From Mesorhizobium opportunistum WSM2075 (GTDB lineage: Bacteria > Pseudomonadota > Alphaproteobacteria > Rhizobiales > Rhizobiaceae), in NCBI RefSeq assembly GCF_000176035.2, contig NC_015675.1, forward strand, positions 4,096,001-4,160,000: a DNA stretch of 64,000 nt. Direction: 5' to 3'. The position numbers and the translations under genes were made by a program. The notes under the pieces were generated by a model, which was not told the origin of the DNA, ran no database searches, and saw nothing but the letters and a program-made list of their open reading frames with translations. Positions 52,002 to 61,077 of the stretch are shown here, in pieces (position 1 is the first letter of the stretch; every line of letters starts with the position of its first letter).

Positions 52002-53783
52002 ATGATGGGCGAAAGGCGCCTCTTCCTCGATGTCAGGCAGTCGGCCACCGGTCTCGCCTGGGAGCATCGGCTGACCGAACGGCAGGACATGATCGCGCTC
52101 GCGATTGCGCAAGGCCATGGGGTGCCCGACATCGTCGCGCGCGTGCTGGCCGGACGCGGCGTTACCGCCGATGAGACCGAGCGGTTTCTCGACCCGACGA
52201 TCCGCGACCTGTTGCCGGATCCGGCATCGCTGACCGACATGGACAGGGCAGCGGCCCGCATCGCGGCGGCGGTGATGGCCAAGGAAAAGGTGGCGATCTT
52301 CGGCGACTACGATGTCGACGGCGCCGCCTCGTCCGCCTTGCTGAAGCGGTTCCTGACGCATTTCTCGGTGCCGTCGGAAATCTACATTCCGGATCGCATC
52401 TTCGAGGGCTATGGCCCTAATCCCGATGCCATGCGCGAACTCGTCTCGCGTGGCGCGACGCTGATCGTCACCGTCGATTGCGGCACCAACAGTGCCGTTT
52501 CCGTCGATGCGGCCAACGCGGCTGGCGCCGATGTGGTGGTGCTGGATCACCATCAGGTTGGCGGCGCCTTGCCGGCGGCGATTGCCGTCGTCAATCCCAA
52601 CCGCGACGATGACCTTTCCGGGCAGGGCCATCTCTGCGCCGCCGGTGTCGTCTTCCTTGCCCTGGTGCAGACTGCAAGGGTCCTGCGCGGCCTGACCGAC
52701 GCGCCGCCGCCGGACCTGCTTTCGCTGCTCGATCTCGCGGCACTTGCCACCGTGTGCGACGTGGTGCCGCTTACCGGCGTCAACCGCGCCTTCGTGGTCA
52801 AGGGGCTGCAGGTTGCGCGCCAGCAGAAGAATGAGGGGCTGGCGGCACTGGCGCGGGTTTCGCGCATCGGCGAACCAATCAGCACCTTTCATCTCGCCTA
52901 TCTGATCGGTCCCCGCATCAATGCCGGCGGACGCATCGGCGATGCGGCACTCGGCAGCCGGCTGCTTGCGACCGACGATCCGGTCGAGGCCCGCACCATC
53001 GCCGAGACGCTCGACCGGCTCAACCAGGAGCGGCAGCTGATGGAGCAGGAGATGCTGGCGGCGGCCCGCGCCGAGGCCGATGCCGAGCTTGCCGGCGGCA
53101 GCGGTCCGGCGATCGTCGTTACCGCCAGCAACAACTGGCATCCCGGCATTGTCGGCCTGCTCGCCTCGCGGCTGAAGGATCACGCGCGCCGACCGGCTTT
53201 CGCCATCGCCTTCAATGCCGTGGGCATAGGTACCGGTTCGGGCCGTTCGGTGTCGGGCTTCGACCTCGGCCGGCTTGTGCGCGAAGCCGCCACTGCCGGG
53301 CTGATCGTCAAGGGCGGCGGCCATGGCATGGCGGCCGGCATCACCGTGGAGCGCGCCAGGCTCGGCGAGCTCAGGGCGTTCTTCGAGGAACGGGCGGCCG
53401 CCGACGTGTTTCGGCTGCAGGACGAGGAAAGCCTCGCGATCGACGGCGCGCTTGCCGCCGAAGGCGCGACGCTCGGCCTGCTCGATGCGCTGGAAAAGGC
53501 GGGGCCATTCGGCGCCGGCCACGTGGCGCCGGTTTTCGTGCTGCCGCGGCATCGGCTGGCCGACGCCCGGTCGGTCGGCACCAACCACATCCGCTGCGAA
53601 TTACAATCCGACAGCGGCGGCCGCATCCAGGCGATCGCCTTTCGCGCGGTCGACACGGTGCTGGGCGAATTCCTGTTCAAGAACCGCGGCAAGACGGTGC
53701 ACGTCGCCGGCTCGCTGTCGGGCAATCACTGGAACGGCAACCGCACGGTGCAGTTCCGCATCATCGACGCTGCGCGGGCGTAA
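52002..53783 (+). CDS. recJ: Single-stranded-DNA exonuclease RecJ
   Basis: 593-aa 5'-3' exonuclease of recombination and mismatch repair, DHH superfamily. Start MMGERRLFLDVRQS at 52002; the frame to 51918 is an unsupported extension. The DHH motifs include VAIFGDYDVDGAASSALLKR and LIVTVDCGTN, VVLDHHQVGG with the diagnostic DHH, and the DHHA1 domain GGHGMAAGITVE. An OB-like C-terminal domain follows. Length is normal. Confidence 0.96.
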   Translation: MMGERRLFLDVRQSATGLAWEHRLTERQDMIALAIAQGHGVPDIVARVLAGRGVTADETERFLDPTIRDLLPDPASLTDMDRAAARIAAAVMAKEKVAIFGDYDVDGAASSALLKRFLTHFSVPSEIYIPDRIFEGYGPNPDAMRELVSRGATLIVTVDCGTNSAVSVDAANAAGADVVVLDHHQVGGALPAAIAVVNPNRDDDLSGQGHLCAAGVVFLALVQTARVLRGLTDAPPPDLLSLLDLAALATVCDVVPLTGVNRAFVVKGLQVARQQKNEGLAALARVSRIGEPISTFHLAYLIGPRINAGGRIGDAALGSRLLATDDPVEARTIAETLDRLNQERQLMEQEMLAAARAEADAELAGGSGPAIVVTASNNWHPGIVGLLASRLKDHARRPAFAIAFNAVGIGTGSGRSVSGFDLGRLVREAATAGLIVKGGGHGMAAGITVERARLGELRAFFEERAAADVFRLQDEESLAIDGALAAEGATLGLLDALEKAGPFGAGHVAPVFVLPRHRLADARSVGTNHIRCELQSDSGGRIQAIAFRAVDTVLGEFLFKNRGKTVHVAGSLSGNHWNGNRTVQFRIIDAARA

Positions 53784-53804
53784 CAGCACCGGAGGCCGCG
53801 GAAT

Positions 53805-54362
53805 TCAGCTGGCCGGCGCATAACGCAGCAGCGTCACGCCCTGGGTCAGGCTTTCCGTGCCAAGCGGTCTCAGCGTCAGCGATTGGCCGGGCTGGAAGTA
53901 TGGCTTGCCGGCGCCAAGCACGACGGGATGCATGTAAAGCCTGAATTCGTCGACGAGACCGGCACGTGACAAGGAGGCGGCGAGATCGGCGCCGCCGAGG
54001 ATGACGAGGCCGTCCGTCTCGGCCTTGAGCGACCTTACGGTGGTCCCGGCATCGCCATTCACCAGCCGGGCGTTCGGTCCGACCTCTCGGAGCGTGGTCG
54101 AGAATACGATTTTTGGCGTCTCTCGCCACGCGCAGGCAAAATCCCGCTCGACCTCGGTGTCGCCGGTCTCGCGGTCAGGGCTGTCCCAGAAGCGCATCAT
54201 CTCGTACATGCGTCGTCCGGCTAGGACGACCGAGGCCCGTCGCATCATGTCGTTGAAATGCTGGTGCAGCTCTGCCTCGGGAACGGGCAGAGCGATGTCC
54301 CCGTCCGGTCCGGCTATGTAGCCATCCAAGGACGTCAGCATGGAATAGACGATCTTGGCCAT
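53805..54362 (-). CDS. RibD C-terminal/dihydrofolate reductase-like protein
   Basis: 185-aa reductase-like protein: MAKIVYSMLTSLDGYIAGPD at the start, SVVLAGRRMYEMMRFWDSP in the middle, LVILGGADLAASLSRAGLVD and VVLGAGKPYF near the end. GGAGG precedes the start at 54362; the longer frame to 54506 is rejected. This family (yyaP/DHFR-like) is common and its true substrate is usually unknown. Convergent with recJ, 21 bp gap. Confidence 0.85.
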   Translation of the reverse strand: MAKIVYSMLTSLDGYIAGPDGDIALPVPEAELHQHFNDMMRRASVVLAGRRMYEMMRFWDSPDRETGDTEVERDFACAWRETPKIVFSTTLREVGPNARLVNGDAGTTVRSLKAETDGLVILGGADLAASLSRAGLVDEFRLYMHPVVLGAGKPYFQPGQSLTLRPLGTESLTQGVTLLRYAPAS

Positions 54363-54520
54363 CCGCGTGCCTCCGTTCCATCTCTTGTAAACGAGCATAA
54401 CCATTGCGTTTTGCAATCGGTTTGTCTCGTAGAGGCAAAATGGAATCGACGTAAAGCCGGTCGGACGAAGCATCTCCCTGGACATGAGATGCAGCGGCGC
54501 CTTCAAGCGATTGACGTATT

Positions 54521-55495
54521 CTAAGCCAGAACCGTCTGAAGCCGGGCCAGTTCGCCGATCTGCGCCATGGTCGCCTGGTAGCCGAGCTGGATCGCCTCGT
54601 CGGCACGGTGGAACTCGGTCAGGCCGATATGGCTAAGCTTGGGCTGCAGCGACATGTCGGGCGGATCGCCGGCAAGCCTGGCGCGCGAAATGCGGTCCTG
54701 GATGATGTTGAAGGCCTCGACCATGACGCCGGTGATGCCAAGCCGCGTCTGATGCGACTGGCGCTCCGGATCCGGTTGACCGACCCGCGGCGCGTCCTTT
54801 TCGACAACCAGTTCGCCGGCGCTGTGTTTTATCACTGCGGCACGGCCGAACAGGTCGTAGTGAAGATTGACCGCCACGACCAGCGGCTGCTCGTAGGCTC
54901 GGCAGACCGACACCGGGACCGGATTGACCAGCGCGCCATCGACCAGCACGCGGCCATTGCAATTCACCGGCTCGAACACGCCAGGCAGTGCATAGGAAGC
55001 GCGCATGGCTGTGATCAGTGAGCCGCTCGACAGCCAGATTTCGTGGCCAGTGCGGATTTCGGAAGTGACGGCGACGAACGGCTTGGGCAGGTCCTCGAAG
55101 CGAACGCCCGCCACATGTTCGCGCAGGCGCGCATCGAGTTTCATGCCGCCGAACAGGCCGCTGCCGCGCAAATTGAGATCGAGCAGGCCGAAGATGCGCC
55201 GCCTCGTAAGGCTGCGGGCGAACTCTTCCAGCTCGTCCAGTTTGCCGGCGAGATAACAGCCGCCGACCAGTGCGCCTATCGAGGTGCCGGCGATCATCGA
55301 CACTTCAATGCCGGCCTCATCGAGCGCGCGCAGCACGCCGATATGGGCCCAGCCTCTGGCGCAACCACCGCCAAGGGCGAGCGAAATGCCTGTTTTCCTG
55401 GGAGATTTGGTTTCGGATGCGCCACCGGGCGAGGACAGGCCGTTGGCCTCCCTGACATCTGGTCTGTTACGCAATGACGCCCACTCGAGCATCAT
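54521..55495 (-). CDS. Patatin-like phospholipase (RssA-like)
   Basis: 324-aa lipid acyl hydrolase. Visible are the oxyanion hole LALGGGCARGWAHIGVLRAL, the serine nucleophile in MIAGTSIGALVGG (GxSxG) and the catalytic Asp in LVDGALVNPVPVSVCRA (DGA). The N-terminus is variable and charged; the C-terminal part after the domain is unassigned. Located at the end of the folE-hisI-patatin run on the minus strand, ~80 bp after hisI. Confidence 0.92.
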   Translation of the reverse strand: MMLEWASLRNRPDVREANGLSSPGGASETKSPRKTGISLALGGGCARGWAHIGVLRALDEAGIEVSMIAGTSIGALVGGCYLAGKLDELEEFARSLTRRRIFGLLDLNLRGSGLFGGMKLDARLREHVAGVRFEDLPKPFVAVTSEIRTGHEIWLSSGSLITAMRASYALPGVFEPVNCNGRVLVDGALVNPVPVSVCRAYEQPLVVAVNLHYDLFGRAAVIKHSAGELVVEKDAPRVGQPDPERQSHQTRLGITGVMVEAFNIIQDRISRARLAGDPPDMSLQPKLSHIGLTEFHRADEAIQLGYQATMAQIGELARLQTVLA

Positions 55496-55576
55496 GATCT
55501 CCCTTGTCCCATGTCCTTTGTAGCGGAAGGACGTTTGAGAATAGTGAACATGGGTGGTTTGTGAATATTGAATGGT

Positions 55577-56062
55577 TCACAGAGGCTTCCGATACGTCTC
55601 TTCCGCATCGAACAGCGGCTTGCTGCCATCGTCGGCAAGGGTCCCCTTGCCATCGACCAGCCCCACCGTCCGATAAAAGCAAGAACGCCGGCCCGTGTGA
55701 CAGGTTGCGTCGTGGCCCAACACTTTGACGCGCAACCATATGGCGTCCTGGTCACAATCCGTGAGCATCTCGACGACATGCTGGAGATTGCCCGAGGTTT
55801 CGCCCTTTTTCCAAAGTGCGTTGCGCGACCGCGACCAGTAGTGCGCGATGCCTGTTTCCAGCGTCAGCGCCAGCGCTTGCGCGTTCATGTGCGCGACCAT
55901 CAAAAGCATACCGTCGGCGGCATCAGTGACGACGACGGTCACAAGGCCCGAGGCATCGAAGCGCGGTGAAAACACCGCGCCTTCTTCCAAGGCCTTCTTG
56001 TCTGACGGAGCTTTTGGAAATTCCAGTGCCGACATCGCCGATGTATTTTCCTGTTCGACCAT
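55577..56062 (-). CDS. hisI: Phosphoribosyl-AMP cyclohydrolase
   Basis: Third step of histidine biosynthesis. 161 aa from 56062 or 152 aa from the Met at 56035; the start is uncertain. The catalytic domain includes [38 protein letters not shown] and the zinc/metal motif [15 protein letters not shown], with the Cys in [10 protein letters not shown]. It is a stand-alone enzyme without the HisE domain. A palindromic repeat lies directly upstream, between it and folE. Confidence 0.94.
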   Translation of the reverse strand: MVEQENTSAMSALEFPKAPSDKKALEEGAVFSPRFDASGLVTVVVTDAADGMLLMVAHMNAQALALTLETGIAHYWSRSRNALWKKGETSGNLQHVVEMLTDCDQDAIWLRVKVLGHDATCHTGRRSCFYRTVGLVDGKGTLADDGSKPLFDAEETYRKPL

Positions 56063-56067
56063 GACTT

Positions 56068-56098
56068 ATCCCGAAAACCGGTTTCCACTTTTCGGGAT
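56068..56098. repeat. Rhizobial dispersed palindrome between folE and hisI
   Basis: 10-bp arms ATCCCGAAAA (56068-56077) and TTTTCGGGAT (56089-56098) around CCGGTTTCCAC; a GATCATGG end follows. Related to the element at 8050-8140. On the minus strand it is a hairpin and may act as terminator or mRNA stabiliser between folE and hisI. Confidence 0.7.
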
Positions 56099-56126
56099 CA
56101 TGGTCGGGCGATGCCGGTGACGGGGC

Positions 56127-56762
56127 TTATATCCCGCCGCCGCGCACCATGGTGACAAAACGAACCTGCTCCTCGGGCGTGTCCTTGAAGACGCCGGTGA
56201 AGGTGGAGGTCAGCGTGGTGGAGCCTTGCTTGCGGATGCCGCGCATGGCCATGCACATGTGCTCGGCCTCGATCATGACGGCGACGCCGCGAGGATTGAG
56301 CACGTCCTGGATGACGCCGGCGATCTGCGCGGTCAGGGCTTCCTGCGTCTGCAGGCGATGGGCAAAGATATCGACGACGCGCGCGATCTTGGACAGGCCG
56401 ACGACCTTGCCGTCCGGCAGATAGCCGACATGCGCCTTGCCGATGATCGGCACCATGTGGTGCTCGCAATGCGAATGGAACTGGATATCCTTGACGATGA
56501 CGAGATCATCATAGCCAGCGACTTCCTCGAAGGTGCGGCCGAGTTCCTCCGCGGGGCACATGTCGTAGCCGCCGAACATTTCGCGATAGGCCTTGGCCAC
56601 GCGCTTGGGCGTGTCGACCAGTCCCTCGCGATCCGGATTGTCGCCGGTCCAGCGCAGCAATGTGCGCACGGCGGCCTCGACTTCGGCTTCGCTCGGCCGG
56701 TCGGTGACCGGCTTTTCCATGTAGGCGGACTGGGGCATGAGTTTCTTGATGACGGCATCCAT
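56127..56762 (-). CDS. folE: GTP cyclohydrolase I FolE
   Basis: First enzyme of tetrahydrofolate (and queuosine precursor) synthesis. 211 aa starting [19 protein letters not shown] at 56762; the long frame to 56924 is unsupported. Core features: [20 protein letters not shown], zinc ligands in [21 protein letters not shown] and the second Cys in [16 protein letters not shown] lies upstream of the start. Divergent from the IscU-like gene. Confidence 0.97.
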   Translation of the reverse strand: MDAVIKKLMPQSAYMEKPVTDRPSEAEVEAAVRTLLRWTGDNPDREGLVDTPKRVAKAYREMFGGYDMCPAEELGRTFEEVAGYDDLVIVKDIQFHSHCEHHMVPIIGKAHVGYLPDGKVVGLSKIARVVDIFAHRLQTQEALTAQIAGVIQDVLNPRGVAVMIEAEHMCMAMRGIRKQGSTTLTSTFTGVFKDTPEEQVRFVTMVRGGGI

Positions 56763-57003
56763 AAAAAGGCGTCTCCCGTAGTTCCTCTCACAGGAGGAAC
56801 GAGTTGAACGGACCACGACCTTTCGGTGTCGGAAACTCGCCCCGTTTCCAGCCCCGTAAGCGGCGTGAACTTCCCGGCAAGGACATTGGCTTGCGCAGCC
56901 TTGTCGATACCGATCTGCCAGCATTATATAAGGTCATGGCGAGCGAAAGGAAGACACGGCAGCGGCAATCGCTGTTCGCTTGGCGGCGATGGATTGGAAA
57001 ATA

Positions 57004-57450
57004 ATGATCAACGATGTCTACAATGCGAAAATTCTCGGTTTTGCCGGAAATATCGCGCGCATCGGCCGGCTCGATCACCCCGACGCGACCGCAAAAGCCC
57101 ATTCCAAGCTGTGTGGGTCGACCGTCACCGTCGACCTCAAGATGCAGGACGGCGTGGTCACCGACTTCGCCCATGACGTGAAGGCGTGCGCGCTCGGCCA
57201 GGCCTCGTCCTCGATCATGGCGCAGCATGTCGTCGGCGCGAATGCCGGGGAATTGCGCGCGGTGCGCGAGACCATGCTGAAGATGTTGAAGGAAAATGGC
57301 GAGCCGCCCGACGGGCGCTTCGCCGACCTGAAGTATCTGGAACCGGTGCGCGACTACAAGGCACGCCATGCCTCGACCATGCTGACCTTCGACGCCGTGG
57401 TCGACGCCATCGGCCAGATCGAGAAGAAGCGCGCCGAAGAAGCGGCTTAG
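57004..57450 (+). CDS. Iron-sulfur cluster assembly scaffold (IscU/SufU-like)
   Basis: 148-aa protein of the NifU-N/IscU fold. The start at 57004 gives MINDVYNAKILGFAGNIARI. The first ligand Cys is in AKAHSKLCGSTVTVDLKM and the second in DVKACALGQASSSIMAQH; a third ligand Cys of canonical IscU is not evident, as in the rhizobial subfamily. Its stop overlaps the end of the converging LysR gene. Confidence 0.85.
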   Translation: MINDVYNAKILGFAGNIARIGRLDHPDATAKAHSKLCGSTVTVDLKMQDGVVTDFAHDVKACALGQASSSIMAQHVVGANAGELRAVRETMLKMLKENGEPPDGRFADLKYLEPVRDYKARHASTMLTFDAVVDAIGQIEKKRAEEAA

Positions 57451-58361
57451 GTTTCGCTGGAAGCGCGCCTGCTTTCGGCGAATTCGCTTCTAACCCAGTC
57501 GGCGAAGGCCAAGGCCGGCTCCGAGAGATCACGCAGACTTCTGGCCACCAGCCAATAGGCGCCTGACGCGACGTCGATGTCGAATGGCTTGATCAGTGCG
57601 CCGGATGCGACTTCTCCACCGATCTGCAAGAGATCGCCGAGCGCTACGCCATGTCCAAGCAAGGCGGCCTGCTTTGAAAGCGATGCGTCCGCCAGCATGG
57701 GGCCTCGCGCGGGTATGGCATCGGGCGGCACGCCGGCTGCCTCGAACCAGCGTGTCCATCCCTGGCGATTTTCCTCATGCAAAAGTGTGTAGTTGGCAAG
57801 GTCGATCGGCTTCTCAAGAGGAGGGCCTGAGGCAAGCAGAGCCGGCGACAGGACCGGGGAGTCAACCGTCGAGGCAAGCCGCTCGGCCTGGCTGCGGGGC
57901 CACGAGGAAGCGTAGGCGCTGAAGCGAAGGGCGAGTTCAGGCTGACCGCTGCGGAATTCGATCAGTCTGGGATCGACTTCGAGGGACACGTCGATATCGG
58001 GCCGCATCTGGCGAAACCGGTTGAGCCGGGGGACCAGCCAAACCGATGCCAGCGACGGCTCGACGCTGACACGAACCACGGACTGCGCCGGAATCGCGAC
58101 CAATTCCGAAAGCAATTTGTCGATGTCGTCGAAACTCCTGACCAATTGGGAAAGCAGCCGCCGGCCTGCATCCGTCAGTTCGACGCGGCGGTGATGGCGT
58201 TCGAACAGGGGCTGGTGCAGGAAGGTTTCGAGCTCGCGGATCTGTCGGCTGATCGCCGCCTGCGAAACGAAAAGTTCTTCGGCCGCGCGGCTGAAGCTCA
58301 GAAGACGGCCGGCAGCCTCGAAACTCCTCAGTGCCGTCAGGGGAAGTCGTCCACGCTTCAT
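57447..58361 (-). CDS. LysR-family regulator (GcvA/AmpR-like)
   Basis: 304-aa regulator with an N-terminal winged HTH: LPLTALRSFEAAGRLLSFSR and ELFVSQAAISRQIREL, followed by the LysR substrate-binding domain. The N-terminal pattern is that of the GcvA/AmpR subgroup. AmpR-type members control beta-lactamase genes and here a class D beta-lactamase lies ~840 bp beyond its start, but with yidD and a small gene between, so the link is only a suggestion. Confidence 0.9.
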   Translation of the reverse strand: MKRGRLPLTALRSFEAAGRLLSFSRAAEELFVSQAAISRQIRELETFLHQPLFERHHRRVELTDAGRRLLSQLVRSFDDIDKLLSELVAIPAQSVVRVSVEPSLASVWLVPRLNRFRQMRPDIDVSLEVDPRLIEFRSGQPELALRFSAYASSWPRSQAERLASTVDSPVLSPALLASGPPLEKPIDLANYTLLHEENRQGWTRWFEAAGVPPDAIPARGPMLADASLSKQAALLGHGVALGDLLQIGGEVASGALIKPFDIDVASGAYWLVARSLRDLSEPALAFADWVRSEFAESRRASSET

Positions 58362-58454
58362 TCGTATAATCTCAAGTTATCCGAAGTGGAAATTATACTC
58401 GTTTGAAGGCGAAGGCCAGCGGCGGTCTAATCCGTGTCGAAGGAGACACGGGTC

Positions 58455-58613
58455 ATGATCCAGTTCCTGAGCATCTTCGGCGATGTCATGCGGATCGCAA
58501 CGTTTCAGTGGCGCGAGGAGAGGCAGCACGCAAAGCGATGTGAAGAGCCGGCCAGCCTTGACCGGTGGACACATGCGGCCGACCGGCAGCCATTTCGCCG
58601 TTTCCGTTCGTGA
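58455..58613 (+). CDS. Small hypothetical protein (52 aa)
   Basis: ATG at 58455 with GGAGA about 11 bp upstream. The product begins MIQFLSIFGDVMRIATFQWR and is basic towards the end (RQPFRRFRS). No family recognised; the size and amphipathic start recall small rhizobial proteins. It occupies a 320-bp stretch otherwise without genes, upstream of yidD. Confidence 0.42.
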   Translation: MIQFLSIFGDVMRIATFQWREERQHAKRCEEPASLDRWTHAADRQPFRRFRS

Positions 58614-58687
58614 CAGCAAGGCGGTGGGATTGCGTTCTCCCGCACATGCCCACATCTATCGCGTGGAAACGCGATACGGAGACAGCA

Positions 58688-59062
58688 GTGGGCGACCGGC
58701 ACGGGCATGTGCATCCAGCGGAACCGCCGAGGCGCGGCCGCAACTGGTCCGGCCCGTGGCGCAAGACGCCTGGCCGTCTCCTCGGCACGTCGATCGTACG
58801 CCTCTACCAGCTGACGCTGTCCGGCTTTGTCGGCAACTCCTGCCGCCATCTGCCGACCTGTTCGGAATACGCGCATGAGGCGATCGCCAGGCATGGCCTG
58901 TGGGCCGGCGGCTGGATGGGATTTTTCCGGGTGCTGCGCTGTGGGCCATTCGGCACGCATGGCGTCGACCTCGTGCCGGAAGTGCTGGCGGATCGTTATG
59001 TCTGGTTCATGCCCTGGCGGTATTGGCGGATCGGCAAGAAACGCCGGGAAGTGCAGGGGTGA
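58688..59062 (+). CDS. yidD: Membrane protein insertion efficiency factor YidD
   Basis: 124-aa protein that helps YidC-dependent insertion. A GTG start at 58688 with GGAGA upstream is preferred over the longer frame to 58565. Family signature: LYQLTLSGFVGNSCRHLPTC, then SEYAHEAIARHGLWAGGWMG and CGPFGTHGVDLVPE. The first ~30 residues are basic, and the usual order with rpmH/rnpA is not seen here. Confidence 0.92.
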   Translation: MGDRHGHVHPAEPPRRGRNWSGPWRKTPGRLLGTSIVRLYQLTLSGFVGNSCRHLPTCSEYAHEAIARHGLWAGGWMGFFRVLRCGPFGTHGVDLVPEVLADRYVWFMPWRYWRIGKKRREVQG

Positions 59063-59204
59063 TTGTGCCGATGCGCTAATACGGCCGTTTTTACGATCCG
59101 GTAGGGTTAACGCAAGCCTGCACAAAGACTGCGCATTTGAGACAAAATCGAGACAAGAGACCTCGCTAAGCCGCTCGCGAACATCCTTCTGGAGCGAGCA
59201 GCAC

Positions 59205-60026
59205 ATGCGCAATTTCGACCGTCTTCCCTTCATCTTCGCCGGCATCCTTTTCCTGCTTGCCTGGCTGCTGGGATTTCCGATGCGCGCGCAATCGGCGCCA
59301 CTTGGCGATGTGCAGTGCACGCTGATCGCCGATGCGGCGAGCGGCAAGACGCTTTACCAGGATGGCATCTGCGATCAGCGGTTCAGCCCGGCCTCGACAT
59401 TCAAGGTGCCGCTCTCGCTGATCGGCTACGATGCCGGGATCCTGAGCGGCGAGCACACGCCGGCCTGGGACTACAAGCCCGAATTCAAAGCGGTGAAACG
59501 GGATCAAAAGACCGTCGATCCGGTGATCTGGGAGCGGGACTCGATCATCTGGTACTCGCGGGAGATCACCCGCCGGCTCGGCAACGAGAAATTTGCCGGC
59601 TATGTCTCGAAACTCGGTTACGGCAACAGCGACGTGTCCGGCAATCCCGGCAAGGACGATAGCTTGACCCATTCCTGGGTGAACTCCTCGCTCAAGATCA
59701 CGCCGGTCGAGCAGGTCGATTTCCTGCGCAAGCTGCTTGCCCGCCAACTGCCGGTGTCGGCCAAGGCATATGACATGACATCGGCCATCATCCCGACGTT
59801 CCAGGCCGGGGGCTGGACCGTGCAGGGCAAGACCGGCAGCACCAGGCTTGGCGGTGACGCGGACAAGGACAAGCGCTCGCTGGGCTGGTTCGTTGGCTGG
59901 GCGAAAAAGGACGGCCGCCAGATTGTCTTCGCGCGGCTGGTCGTCGATGCCACCCGCACCGACATGCCCAAGGGACTGAAGACCCGGGCCGCGTTCCTGA
60001 AGGATCTGCCGCTGCTGGTGAAATAG
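59205..60026 (+). CDS. Class D (OXA-type) beta-lactamase
   Basis: 273-aa serine beta-lactamase with a signal peptide (about residues 8-31). The catalytic SxxK is STFK at 64-67. Next come DSIIWYSREITRRLG (SxV region, here S-I-I), the YGN box in LGYGNSDVSGN and the KTG triad in VQGKTGSTRLGG. GWFVGWAKKDGRQIVFA completes the fold. Located after yidD and before a methyltransferase gene; no integron or transposon parts are near, so it looks chromosomal and native. Whether it confers resistance cannot be said. Confidence 0.93.
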   Translation: MRNFDRLPFIFAGILFLLAWLLGFPMRAQSAPLGDVQCTLIADAASGKTLYQDGICDQRFSPASTFKVPLSLIGYDAGILSGEHTPAWDYKPEFKAVKRDQKTVDPVIWERDSIIWYSREITRRLGNEKFAGYVSKLGYGNSDVSGNPGKDDSLTHSWVNSSLKITPVEQVDFLRKLLARQLPVSAKAYDMTSAIIPTFQAGGWTVQGKTGSTRLGGDADKDKRSLGWFVGWAKKDGRQIVFARLVVDATRTDMPKGLKTRAAFLKDLPLLVK

Positions 60027-60031
60027 ATCGG

Positions 60032-60868
60032 TCAGGTGCTCCGGCGCGCACGGATGATGTGGCCGCCGGAGTTGGCTGTCCTTTCCATCGGAGTTCTGGA
60101 AAGGCGAGCGGCGATATCGCTGCTCTCGAGATCCTCGGTCTCGTCGAAGCCGAGGCCGCGGAGAGATTGTGCCAGCTCACCGGGAACGAAGAAGCTGATC
60201 CATGGCTCCCCGACAGCGGCAACGCGTGCCGCGTGGAAAGCCAGGGCAGCCTGGCCCGCCGCATCGCGGTTCTCAACCGGTTCGCTGTAGTCGAACACCA
60301 CCTCCGAGCGGGGAATACCGGCTATCCAGGACAGCGTCTTGAAGATCGCTTCCTTCGTCAGGTAGGGGACGACCCCCAGCCAGATGAAGAAGCTCGGTTC
60401 GGTCGACTGCAAACCGGCCGCGGCCAATTCCGCTGACAGGCTCTGCCGCTCGAACTCGACCGGCACGAACGTCGTGGCGGATGGTTCGGCAAGACCAGCA
60501 TTGGCAATGCATTTGCGTTTCCAGGCCTGCGTCGCCGGGTGGTCGACTTCGAACACGCTGAGATCCGGATACGGATTGCGCAGCGAAAACGTGTCGAGGC
60601 CGGCGCCAAGTACGACGAGTTGCCGAACGCCGCGACGAACCGCCGCCGCCAGCCAGTCCTCGGCGAACCGGGCGCGCGCGCTCACGAACAGGCGCATGCG
60701 CCGGCGGCGCTCGTCTTCCTGCTCAAGCTCCTGTGCCGTGGGAGCCGCTTCACCCAGTATCGCGATCGCGTAAGGATCGCGAAACAGCCCCGCCTGCGGT
60801 GAAAACTGATGCAGGGCCCTTATGCGTGCGACGCCAAGGGCGGTTCGGCTGGGTGTAGCGTCTTCCAT
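60032..60868 (-). CDS. SAM-dependent methyltransferase (PPM1/TIGR00027 type)
   Basis: 278-aa class I methyltransferase of the leucine-carboxymethyltransferase-like group. The SAM motif is QLVVLGAGLDTFSLRNPYPD, followed by VFEVDHPATQAWKRK and FIWLGVVPYLTKEAIF. The start at 60868 (MEDATPSRTALGVARI) is chosen; the frame to 60904 adds 12 unsupported residues. Substrate unknown; some members act in natural product pathways, many are orphans. Convergent with the beta-lactamase gene. Confidence 0.9.
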   Translation of the reverse strand: MEDATPSRTALGVARIRALHQFSPQAGLFRDPYAIAILGEAAPTAQELEQEDERRRRMRLFVSARARFAEDWLAAAVRRGVRQLVVLGAGLDTFSLRNPYPDLSVFEVDHPATQAWKRKCIANAGLAEPSATTFVPVEFERQSLSAELAAAGLQSTEPSFFIWLGVVPYLTKEAIFKTLSWIAGIPRSEVVFDYSEPVENRDAAGQAALAFHAARVAAVGEPWISFFVPGELAQSLRGLGFDETEDLESSDIAARLSRTPMERTANSGGHIIRARRST

Positions 60869-61077
60869 GCTGATGATTCCAGTTGGTGTCGTGCCTTTTC
60901 GCAAGGCTCTGCGACATCTGTAGCGACGTTTCCTGACGGTTGCGCCAATTGCCGCTCTTTACCTGACGCGGCACTGCCTCTAAAACCCGCCCGCTGCCGG
61001 TTGTCCATGTGATTTGGCGCATCCGGCTTTACCCACGACCACCCGCGCTCGTTTGCGGGACTGGATAGGAGATACAC

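Noticed and set aside
60905..61077. T-box or amino-acid leader before thrS
   Set aside because: No specifier-loop structure, no leader peptide rich in Thr and no anti-terminator pairing were recognisable; T-boxes are rare in alphaproteobacteria.
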